DNA from: Clostridia bacterium BRH_c25
Lineage (GTDB): Bacteria > Bacillota_A > Clostridia > Lutisporales > Lutisporaceae
NCBI GenBank assembly: GCA_001515955.1
Contig: LOES01000054.1
Span: 1 to 21,323, forward strand
Reading direction: 5' to 3'
DNA: 21,323 bases
Part shown: positions 1-5,852 of the stretch, one piece after another
Numbering within the stretch: the first letter of the stretch is position 1
How the letters are laid out: every line of letters starts with the position of its first letter
Position numbers and translations under genes: made by a program
The notes under the pieces: generated by a model
The model's input: only the letters and a program-made list of their open reading frames with translations
Database searches by the model: none
Told to the model about the DNA's origin: nothing

Positions 1-77
1 GCGCCTGTAGCTCAGTTGGATAGAGCAACGGACTTCTAATCCGTGTGCCAGGGGTTCGACTCCCTTCAGGCGCACCA
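1..77 (+). tRNA. tRNA-Arg (anticodon TCT)
   Basis: A complete cloverleaf can be drawn. The 7-bp acceptor stem pairs 1-7 with 67-73, the discriminator base is A74 and CCA is encoded at 75-77. The anticodon stem 28-32/40-44 encloses the loop 33-39 with anticodon TCT at 35-37, which reads AGA and so specifies arginine. The D-loop and TTCGA T-loop motifs are present. It starts at the first base of the window, so its promoter is outside. Confidence 0.96.
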
Positions 78-241
78 TTTATTTTTTGAGGGCAAGAATC
101 CAACTCTCCAATCAGCCTGAAAAGCTGCTTTTCTAAAGGCATGTCCATTTTAACCTCATTAGTATGCTTGTCTCAAATGTTTTTATAAGCTGTTTAGATT
201 GTTATTGCACTTTTACTTATCTGATAATCTTATGTGTTTGG

Positions 242-559
242 TTACCGCTCTGCAAGCAGTATGGATCCGGGGACAATCAAAGCAAGACCCAGGAATACTA
301 ATGCATATGGAACAAACACTGATGCTCCGAGGATGAGGAATACCGCGGTTGCAGCAATAACGACCAAAATCCCCAGAAAGGTACATACTACTCCTAATAA
401 TACACTACTGCCTGTAAAGGCAGAAAGCAGCACCGGGATCAAACCTGCGGCAATAAGCAGCGGACTTATGACTGGAATCGAAAAACCTGTGGCAAGAAGC
501 AGTACACCTGTGATTATCAGTATTGTTCCAATGTTTAAGATTAGCTTCCTTATTGACAA
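242..559 (-). CDS. Small integral membrane protein, unknown function
   Basis: This encodes 105 residues that are almost entirely hydrophobic. About three to four membrane-spanning stretches can be drawn (roughly residues 5-25, 28-48, 50-75 and 78-100), with a short basic N-terminus (SIRK), so a cytoplasmic N-terminus is likely. The start is a TTG at 557-559; a strong Shine-Dalgarno sequence (AAAGGAGGT on the minus strand, 568-576) sits at good distance, and that supports a real gene. The overlapping plus-strand reading frame (234-632) has no comparable ribosome binding site and is low-complexity. I do not recognise the family. The gene stands alone, convergent with the upstream tRNA-Arg and divergent from the selenoprotein gene. 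No signal peptide or catalytic motif is visible. Confidence 0.72.
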   Translation of the reverse strand: MSIRKLILNIGTILIITGVLLLATGFSIPVISPLLIAAGLIPVLLSAFTGSSVLLGVVCTFLGILVVIAATAVFLILGASVFVPYALVFLGLALIVPGSILLAER

Positions 560-748
560 CTTTCTACACCTCCTTTCACTGGTACCATATGCTTGTACAC
601 AAAATAGTGTGACAAGTGTATCTACTATTTAATAATGCAAAAATAGCTTCAACGCCTCATCTATGTCATTCCAGTGCAGCGAAGAATCTTATATTTATAA
701 GTATGATACGGACAAATATAGGCACAAGCTATAGTATGAAATTTATAC
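560..748. other. Intergenic region between divergent genes
   Basis: Apart from the ribosome binding site of the minus-strand membrane protein gene (568-576) I see no gene here. A minus-strand promoter for that gene must lie in this stretch, but I could not choose a convincing -35/-10 pair. Confidence 0.4.
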
Positions 749-777
749 TTGATTTCCTGGAAAATATGTTTTATAAT
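749..777 (+). promoter_or_regulatory. Sigma-70 type promoter of the HesB-like selenoprotein gene
   Basis: A -35 box TTGATT (749-754) is separated by 17 bp from a perfect -10 box TATAAT (772-777). Transcription would start near 784, leaving a leader of about 44 nt that contains two purine-rich Shine-Dalgarno-like stretches. Only the second (AAAGGAG, 814-820) is correctly placed before the ATG at 828. Confidence 0.75.
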
Positions 778-827
778 TAATATATACCGGTAGGAGGTAT
801 AGGTAGAGCATATAAAGGAGTGTTAAT

Positions 828-1109
828 ATGGATATAAGAATAACAGAAAATGCTGCAGCAGAGCTTAGCAGCATCAAGGCAAAAAATCTTCGAATAGTTA
901 TGCAGGGTTATGGCTGAGCAGGCCCATATTTTGGATTGGCTCAGGCTGAGCCACAAGCTGGAGACATAACAGTGGAAAAGGACGGAAGGACTTTCGCCGC
1001 TGAAAGAGAAATTGCCGAAGTGATCAACTATTTTGAAATTGACTACTACAACGGCTGGCTGAGAAAAGGTTTTGCAGTATATGCGAATGGATCAAGAAGC
1101 TCTTGCTGA
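828..1109 (+). CDS. HesB/IscA-like selenoprotein (in-frame TGA read as Sec)
   Basis: The gene starts at ATG 828, seven bases after AAAGGAG, and reads 29 codons to a TGA at 915-917. It then continues in the same frame for 63 more codons to TGA 1107-1109 (followed at once by TAA). The product is 93 residues. Around the TGA the protein reads QGYGUAGPYFGLA, which matches the HesB/IscA-type domain where the first conserved cysteine of the iron-sulphur or metal site is replaced by selenocysteine (U30). A Cys remains as the last residue (RSSC), near where the family's C-terminal cysteines lie. A HesB-related selenoprotein family with exactly this substitution is known. The probable role is in iron-sulphur cluster or metal handling; the physiological role of the selenoprotein form is not established. 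A standard ORF caller splits this gene at the TGA and misses it. It has its own promoter (749-777) and a hairpin terminator (1114-1158). Confidence 0.88.
915..952 (+). promoter_or_regulatory. Bacterial SECIS element of the HesB-like gene
   Basis: Downstream of the UGA (915-917) lies a hairpin with a perfect 6-bp stem, GGCTCA 938-943 paired with TGAGCC 947-952, and a three-base loop GGC (944-946). The loop begins 26 nt after the UGA and its first two bases are G. This agrees with the general bacterial SECIS model, in which a small apical loop with an early G sits some 16-37 nt after the UGA. It would recruit SelB-GTP-Sec-tRNA. The selA, selB, selC and selD genes are not in the window. Confidence 0.78.
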
Positions 1110-1113
1110 TAAT

Positions 1114-1158
1114 AATGAAGGCTGTATATTCATTTGAAATGAATATACAGCCTTCATT
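1114..1158 (+). terminator. Long hairpin after the selenoprotein gene, probable terminator
   Basis: This is a perfect 21-bp inverted repeat (1114-1134 with 1138-1158) with a 3-base loop, starting five bases after the selenoprotein stop codon. There is no long U-tract on the plus strand, so it may act as a bidirectional transcript end or 3' stabiliser between the convergent selenoprotein and GntR genes. Confidence 0.65.
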
Positions 1159-1204
1159 GTCTCACCTATTATATTCAGTAGAAATAGAATATATAAAAAA
1201 ATAA

Positions 1205-1846
1205 TTAAAATAAGAGTGAATAATTCTCCTTAAATATTCTACGGACACTATTAACATGGCGAAGCATAAGCGCTTCAGCTAATTCATCATCCCGACTCTT
1301 AATTGCTTCTAAAATTGAAGAATGTTCAGAATAAGATTGACTACTCCTACCAGGGATAAGAATCGTCTTAGTATTATATTTACGCATTTGGTTTTTTAGA
1401 TTGATAGTCAAATCTACAGCAGTGCGGTTTGGGCAAGCATCGTAGATTACTTGATGAAAAATTAGGTTGCATTGCGAATAATGTACCAATTCATTATTAT
1501 CATAGTGTTTTTTCATAAGCTTAAGAGTTTCTTCCAATTTAGAGATTTGCTCTTCGGAAATAGTAGGTACAGCTCTGCGAATGATAAATCCTTCCAAGCT
1601 TGCTCTTAATTCCAGGTATTCCAACACTTCTTCCAATGAATATGACCTCACCTTGGCCCCTTTATTCATTTCAATAGTAACAAGGCCTTCCTTTTCAAGC
1701 AGCAGTAAGGACTTTTTTATTGTGCTACGGCTGACACCATATTGATTGGAAAGATCTTGTTCTCTAAGACTTTCAGAAGGGGAATACTCACCTTTATGTA
1801 TTTTATTTTTTATAGATTCGTATACTTCCATTGTCTGGTTTGCCAT
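1205..1846 (-). CDS. GntR-family transcriptional regulator, FCD (FadR-like) subfamily
   Basis: This is a 213-residue protein with an N-terminal winged helix-turn-helix (about residues 8-68; the recognition-helix region reads GVSRSTIKKSLLLLEKEGLV) and a C-terminal all-helical FCD effector domain (about 75-205). The typical FCD metal-site pattern can be seen: Asn-x3-His in NLIFH, a His in SEHSS and a His in LRHV. Family members usually repress catabolic operons and are released by a carboxylate effector. The start at 1846 is preceded by GAGGAG on the minus strand. It is divergent from the DUF6282/GalB-like/RraA/TAXI-TRAP operon, its likely target. A family-type palindrome (TTGT-N3-ACAA) lies in its own leader and variants lie at the start of the operon, so autoregulation is likely. 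The effector is probably the transported acid or an intermediate. Confidence 0.93.
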   Translation of the reverse strand: MANQTMEVYESIKNKIHKGEYSPSESLREQDLSNQYGVSRSTIKKSLLLLEKEGLVTIEMNKGAKVRSYSLEEVLEYLELRASLEGFIIRRAVPTISEEQISKLEETLKLMKKHYDNNELVHYSQCNLIFHQVIYDACPNRTAVDLTINLKNQMRKYNTKTILIPGRSSQSYSEHSSILEAIKSRDDELAEALMLRHVNSVRRIFKENYSLLF

Positions 1847-1899
1847 AAAAACTCCTCATTAATAGTTCTATTTAGAATATATAATTAAAATTTATAAAA

Positions 1900-1912
1900 A
1901 TTGTTGAACAAT
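1900..1912. promoter_or_regulatory. Probable operator of the FCD regulator (own promoter side)
   Basis: ATTGTT-G-AACAAT is a perfect 13-bp palindrome. It fits the TNGT-N3-ACNA type of site bound by FadR-subfamily GntR proteins. It lies just downstream of the predicted minus-strand transcription start (near 1917), suiting autorepression. Confidence 0.6.
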
Positions 1913-1923
1913 ATTATAAGTCA

Positions 1924-1951
1924 ATAATAACATGAATACATATTTTGTCAA
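1924..1951 (-). promoter_or_regulatory. Predicted promoter of the FCD-GntR gene
   Basis: On the minus strand a perfect TTGACA (1951-1946) is followed after 16 bp by TATTAT (1929-1924). The predicted start near 1917 is just upstream of the palindrome at 1900-1912. Confidence 0.55.
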
Positions 1952-2129
1952 GCTGAACTTGATATGCCTGTTATTCATTCAAGAGGGTTCCTGTAAAATA
2001 TTATGGATGGAAAGGTTGCTATATAGTGAATTATTGCACTTTGAAGAGCAATGTGTATATGAACTTATTAATCGTTGGAAATTATATTTAAGATTACCAT
2101 GGCGCAAACATTGAATTTTCAGATTTAAA

Positions 2130-2159
2130 TTGACAAATAAAATAACTGGATGATATACT
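2130..2159 (+). promoter_or_regulatory. Predicted promoter of the first catabolic/TAXI-TRAP operon
   Basis: A perfect TTGACA (2130-2135) is separated by 18 bp from TATACT (2154-2159). The expected start is near 2166, immediately before the paired operator-like repeats. The rest of the 1952-2129 gap holds only short frames without ribosome binding sites. Confidence 0.7.
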
Positions 2160-2167
2160 GAAAACAA

Positions 2168-2193
2168 ATTATTAAACAATATTGCTAAACAAT
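2168..2193. promoter_or_regulatory. Tandem operator-like repeats at the operon start
   Basis: Two 13-bp copies stand directly head to tail: ATTATTAAACAAT (2168-2180) and ATTGCTAAACAAT (2181-2193). Both share the AACAAT half and the ATT start of the perfect palindrome at 1900-1912. They occupy about +2 to +28 relative to the predicted start, a repressing position. Confidence 0.6.
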
Positions 2194-2225
2194 TTTCCTA
2201 GATGCTAGAAAGGAGATTAATATTA

Positions 2226-3110
2226 ATGAAAGAATTAATCAGAGGTGCGTATGATTTACATGTGCATTCAGCACCTGATGTACTTCCACGAAAAATGGAT
2301 GATTTAGAGATGGCACAGCGTATCATAGATGCAGGTATGGCGGGATATGCAATTAAGTCACATTATTTTTGTACTGCAGAGCGCGCAGCACTAGTCAATA
2401 AGCTATATCCGAAATGTACTGCAATTGGTGCTATCACGTTAAATAGTTCTACAGGTGGGATAAATCCTATAGCAGTGGAAATGGCAGTTCGTGCGGGTAC
2501 AAAAATAGTATGGTTCCCGACCTGTGATTCTGAGTACGAACTTTCCCATGTATTTAACGGTGATCCAAACAAAAAGCTTCCTTATTGGGCGCAGATTATT
2601 ACAGAACTTAAAGAAGATGGCATTAAAACACCAACTATAAAATTACTGAATGAAAATGGAAAACTTAAAGATGAAGTTTATGATGTAATAGATGTGATTG
2701 CAAAGAGAAATATTATACTTGCAACCAGTCATTCATCTCACGAAGAAACGTTTGCACTGGTTAAAGCTGCTCATGAGCGCAAGGTGGACAAGATAATCAT
2801 TACTCATGTTGATTTTCCTACTACATTTTATACAATTGATGAGCAAAAGGAACTTGCTAAGTATGGTGCATACATGGAGCATTGTTACACTACCTTTGCA
2901 ACCGGCAAGGTTGATTTTGAAACTACACTAGGACAGATTCGTGCTCTTGGAGCTGATAGAGTGATTATTGGTACAGACCTTGGGCAGAAAACTGCAATTT
3001 ATCCTGATGAAGGTATGTTGGAATTTGCTATTAAATTATATGAAAATGGTTTCACAGAGAGGGAAGTCCGAAAGATGACTGTGGATAATAGTACGGCATT
3101 AGTTGGTTAA
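2226..3110 (+). CDS. DUF6282-type amidohydrolase-like protein
   Basis: This is a 294-residue protein that opens with YDLHVHSAPD (residues 9-18), the His-x-His metal motif at the end of strand 1 in amidohydrolase/PHP-like TIM barrels. Further likely metal or catalytic residues are in KSH (44-46), ATSHSSH, ITHVDFP and the late GTDLGQ. The overall pattern matches proteins annotated as DUF6282, whose reaction is unknown; a metal-dependent hydrolase acting on a lactone, amide or ester is the natural guess. I chose ATG 2226 rather than the in-frame ATG 2202 because AAAGGAG lies at 2209-2215, between them and well spaced for 2226. It is first in the operon, before GalB-like and RraA-like genes, a position comparable to a LigI-type lactonase acting before an oxalomesaconate hydratase (inference). 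Confidence 0.82.
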   Translation: MKELIRGAYDLHVHSAPDVLPRKMDDLEMAQRIIDAGMAGYAIKSHYFCTAERAALVNKLYPKCTAIGAITLNSSTGGINPIAVEMAVRAGTKIVWFPTCDSEYELSHVFNGDPNKKLPYWAQIITELKEDGIKTPTIKLLNENGKLKDEVYDVIDVIAKRNIILATSHSSHEETFALVKAAHERKVDKIIITHVDFPTTFYTIDEQKELAKYGAYMEHCYTTFATGKVDFETTLGQIRALGADRVIIGTDLGQKTAIYPDEGMLEFAIKLYENGFTEREVRKMTVDNSTALVG

Positions 3111-3163
3111 TTTATTATTCATCAAAAGGCATGTCAATTTGGAATGTAAAGGAGATTATTACT

Positions 3164-3892
3164 ATGATTAAAGGGAAAAAAATGTTAGTTGTGAGTGCCC
3201 ACGCTGCTGATTTTGTTTGGCGTTCGGGTGGTACAATTGCAAAATATATTAAAGAGGGAGCAGAAGTGACTGTAGTGGTATTAAGCTTTGGCGTACGAGG
3301 CGAATCTAATGATTTGTGGAAACAGCCTGATGCTACAGCAGAATCCGTTAAAGAAATTCGAAAAGGCGAAACATTGGCTGCTGCCGAAATTTTAAATATT
3401 AAAAACATTGAATTCTGGGATCTTGTAGATTATCCTATGCAATTCAATTCAGAGCTTGAAGAACGCATGGTACGAAAAATCCGCGAAACGCAACCGGATA
3501 TTATTCTTACCCATGATCGCTTTGACTATTTGAATCCAGATCACAACAGAGTTAGTGAATTCGTATTTGAATGCAGTGTAATATCCAATTCAAGCGGTGT
3601 GAGATTAGAAGGTACTAAAGTTACAAAACAAATGAGAATATTCGGATTTGAACCGCATCAAACAGAAATGAGCAACTTTAAACCGGATAGTATAATTGAT
3701 ATCACAGATGTCTATGAACAAAAGATAGCTGCTATGAAGTGTTTCAAGGCACAAAGCCATTTGATTGAATACTATACACAACGTGCATTTATGCGCGGCA
3801 ATCATGCAAGAAGAGTCTCGGGAAACAACTCCTACAAATATGCTGAAAGCTTTGCAAATTTCTTTCCGTTCGCTGGACCGGAACTATATTAA
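3164..3892 (+). CDS. PIG-L/LmbE-fold protein, GalB-like (4-oxalomesaconate hydratase-like)
   Basis: This encodes 242 residues of the LmbE/PIG-L fold. The usual metal motif AHPDD appears as AHAAD (residues 12-16), so His13 and Asp16 are kept but the first acidic residue is Ala; a third likely ligand is His127 in NPDHNRV. AHAADFVWR, the GERGES-like stretch GVRGES, and LWKQP recall the GalB group, zinc-dependent 4-oxalomesaconate hydratases of gallate and protocatechuate degradation, rather than N-acetylglucosamine deacetylases. GalB is a known case of a hydratase on this fold. I chose ATG 3164, nine bases after AAAGGAG, over ATG 3131, which has no site. It lies between the DUF6282 and RraA-like genes. 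A hydratase acting on an unsaturated oxo-acid is the best guess; a deacylase remains possible. Confidence 0.8.
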   Translation: MIKGKKMLVVSAHAADFVWRSGGTIAKYIKEGAEVTVVVLSFGVRGESNDLWKQPDATAESVKEIRKGETLAAAEILNIKNIEFWDLVDYPMQFNSELEERMVRKIRETQPDIILTHDRFDYLNPDHNRVSEFVFECSVISNSSGVRLEGTKVTKQMRIFGFEPHQTEMSNFKPDSIIDITDVYEQKIAAMKCFKAQSHLIEYYTQRAFMRGNHARRVSGNNSYKYAESFANFFPFAGPELY

Positions 3893-3905
3893 AAGGAGGA
3901 TAAAA

Positions 3906-4607
3906 ATGAACAATGAAAACTATAAGCCTCTTCCGGAACTGATACCACAGGATATAATTGACCGGGTTTCTAAATTGAATACCGCTCAGCTATGTGATGG
4001 AATGGATGCTATGGGGATATTCCGTAATGGCTGTATGGATGCTTCCATGATGCCGGTTGATTCCTCTATGAGAGTGATTGGGACTGCATGTACGGTATGC
4101 ACTGAAGATGGGGACAATCTTCCTATTCATGTGGCTATTTATCAGGGTAAACCTGGATATGTCCTGGTGGTGGATGGAAAAGCATATACCGAAAGGGCAT
4201 ATATGGGAGATTTGATGATTGGTGCAGCCAAAACAATTGGTTTAAATGGTATTGTGATTGATGGTTATGTAAGGGATAAAGAGGGGTTAAAGGAATTAGG
4301 CCTGCCGGTATACAGCAAGGGCTTTATGCAGAGCAGCCCTGATAAGAAAGGCCCGGGGAAAATCAATATTCCAATTTTTTGCGCAGGAGTTACAGTAAAT
4401 CCGGGAGATTTAGTAGTCGGTGATTATGATGGGGTGACTGTTGTACCAAGAGAACATATTCTTGAAGTGCTGGAAAAGGCTGAAAAAAAAGCAGAGTATG
4501 AGATAACGCGAAATGAGGCAATTGACTATTATGCCAAATGCCGCCAAGAAGGAAAGGAACTTCCTGAAATTGCACCTTCATGGGTTACTGAAATGCTCAA
4601 GAAATAA
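3906..4607 (+). CDS. RraA-like aldolase (4-carboxy-4-hydroxy-2-oxoadipate / HMG aldolase type)
   Basis: This encodes 233 residues. The RraA-like fold is shown by TAQLCDGMDAMG near the N-terminus, GTACTV, the signature IDGYVRD (residues 118-124, with Arg123 and Asp124 for substrate and metal), and the C-terminal VNPGDLVVGDYDGVTVVP. Many family members are divalent-metal aldolases that split 4-hydroxy-4-methyl-2-oxoglutarate or 4-carboxy-4-hydroxy-2-oxoadipate to pyruvate and a second oxo-acid; others are RNase E inhibitors or oxaloacetate decarboxylases. Placement right after a GalB-like gene strongly favours the aldolase role. ATG 3906 has AAAGGAGG at 3892-3899, overlapping the end of the upstream gene; an upstream in-frame extension to 3765 lies inside that gene and is rejected. 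Confidence 0.88.
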   Translation: MNNENYKPLPELIPQDIIDRVSKLNTAQLCDGMDAMGIFRNGCMDASMMPVDSSMRVIGTACTVCTEDGDNLPIHVAIYQGKPGYVLVVDGKAYTERAYMGDLMIGAAKTIGLNGIVIDGYVRDKEGLKELGLPVYSKGFMQSSPDKKGPGKINIPIFCAGVTVNPGDLVVGDYDGVTVVPREHILEVLEKAEKKAEYEITRNEAIDYYAKCRQEGKELPEIAPSWVTEMLKK

Positions 4608-4681
4608 GAGCATTTAATGTAATGGGATTTCATAAAAGAGGTAATGAGTATCAATAAATTAATTTAGAAAGGGTGTTAATA

Positions 4682-5686
4682 ATGAAAAAAAAGGTAATGG
4701 GCATTATCCTGGCAACTGTACTTATCTTATCGGTAGTTTTAACAGGTTGTTCCAACAACTCAGCAGGGGGAGCTGCTACACCAGGAGATACTAAACCAGT
4801 GAAAAGGCAGGATGTTGTAATTGGTACCGGAGGAACAGCGGGAACATATTACGTAGTTGCAGCTGCAATGGCTTCTGCTATTAACAACAATTCTGAAACT
4901 ATTAATGTAATTGCACAGCCTTCAAAAGGATCTGTGGAAAACCTTAACCTTGCCAATGCTGGTGATATTCAAATGGGTATGTCAAATTCCGATGGAGTAT
5001 ATTTTGCTGCTAATGGGACAAATATGTATGAAAAATCTGGAAAGCTTAATATATCAGGTTTGATGTCTCTTTACATGAGTGCAGGGCAGATGGCTACTTT
5101 AAAGAGTTCCGGTATTGAAACCTATGGAGATTTGAAAGGAAAAAGGGTTGTGTTAGGACCACCTAGTACAACAATAGTTGAAATGTCTAAAGCAATACTT
5201 ACTGCTTATGGAATTGACCCGGAAAAGGATATAACTCCTTATTATCTGTCATTTGATGAAGGACTTCAGAAGTTAACTGATGGAGAAGTTGATGCAACAT
5301 TCTTTGTTGCAGGTATTCCTACTTCAGCAATGATTAATGCAACTTCAACAGGTAATGTCAAGCTTGTAGATGTTGATCAAGAGATAATCGATAAGATCGC
5401 AGTAGATATGCCTTACTATATTCCTTATAAGATACCTGCTGGAACCTACAAGGGAACTGACAAAGATATAAATACTTTGAAGATTATGACTGAGATATTT
5501 GTTAATAATGATGTTCCAGAAGATGTAGCATATGAATTTGTAAAGCAGGCATTAGAAAACATTGACGAATATAAAGAATCCCATGTTGTTGCAAAAGAAA
5601 TCACTCCTGAAACCGCTGCTAAGACAAGTGCACCACTTCACCCGGGTGCAGCTAAATATTACAAGGAAATAGGAGTAAATAAATAG
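4682..5686 (+). CDS. TAXI-family TRAP transporter substrate-binding lipoprotein
   Basis: This encodes 334 residues. The lipoprotein signal peptide is basic (MKKK), hydrophobic, then the lipobox LTGC with Cys near residue 23; the mature protein would be anchored outside the membrane. The mature part begins with VVIGTGGTAGTYY, typical of the TAXI (TRAP-associated extracytoplasmic immunogenic) group, and later shows GDLKGKRVVLGPP and DGEVDATFFVAG. It captures an organic acid for the fused permease downstream. The start is ATG 4682, nine bases after GAAAGGG; a GTG at 4673 lies within the ribosome binding site. It follows the RraA-like gene by 74 bp and is followed by a long hairpin (5725-5784) before the permease. 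The substrate cannot be read from the sequence. Confidence 0.93.
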   Translation: MKKKVMGIILATVLILSVVLTGCSNNSAGGAATPGDTKPVKRQDVVIGTGGTAGTYYVVAAAMASAINNNSETINVIAQPSKGSVENLNLANAGDIQMGMSNSDGVYFAANGTNMYEKSGKLNISGLMSLYMSAGQMATLKSSGIETYGDLKGKRVVLGPPSTTIVEMSKAILTAYGIDPEKDITPYYLSFDEGLQKLTDGEVDATFFVAGIPTSAMINATSTGNVKLVDVDQEIIDKIAVDMPYYIPYKIPAGTYKGTDKDINTLKIMTEIFVNNDVPEDVAYEFVKQALENIDEYKESHVVAKEITPETAAKTSAPLHPGAAKYYKEIGVNK

Positions 5687-5724
5687 CAATAGATAAAAGG
5701 ATGGCAGGAATTTAAAGTATTGTG

Positions 5725-5784
5725 ATACAATGACCATCAAGGTCAGGTTCCCTTATTATATTTCGACCTTGATGGACATTGTAT
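5725..5784 (+). promoter_or_regulatory. Intercistronic hairpin between binding protein and permease genes
   Basis: A 20-bp stem (5725-5744 with 5765-5784) has one A/A mismatch (5733/5776) and a 20-nt loop. No U-tract follows, so it is unlikely to be an efficient terminator. It more likely protects the upstream mRNA from 3' decay or partly limits read-through, giving more binding protein than permease. Confidence 0.7.
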
Positions 5785-5852
5785 TATGCTATAGAAAGCC
5801 ATGAGAGATTGAATGAAAAGTTATATAGAGTGCAATTGATTGGAGGTATACA

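Noticed and set aside
115..140. Small hairpin (GAAAAG/CTTTTC with outer GCCT/AGGC) after the first tRNA
   Set aside because: It has no U-tract on either strand and a weak outer stem; too little to call a terminator.
234..632. Plus-strand frame of 132 codons over the small membrane protein gene
   Set aside because: No ribosome binding site and a low-complexity product; the minus-strand frame has a strong site and coherent membrane segments.
1932..2179. Two short overlapping frames in the divergent GntR/operon gap
   Set aside because: Neither has a Shine-Dalgarno sequence; both overlie the operon promoter and an operator-like repeat.
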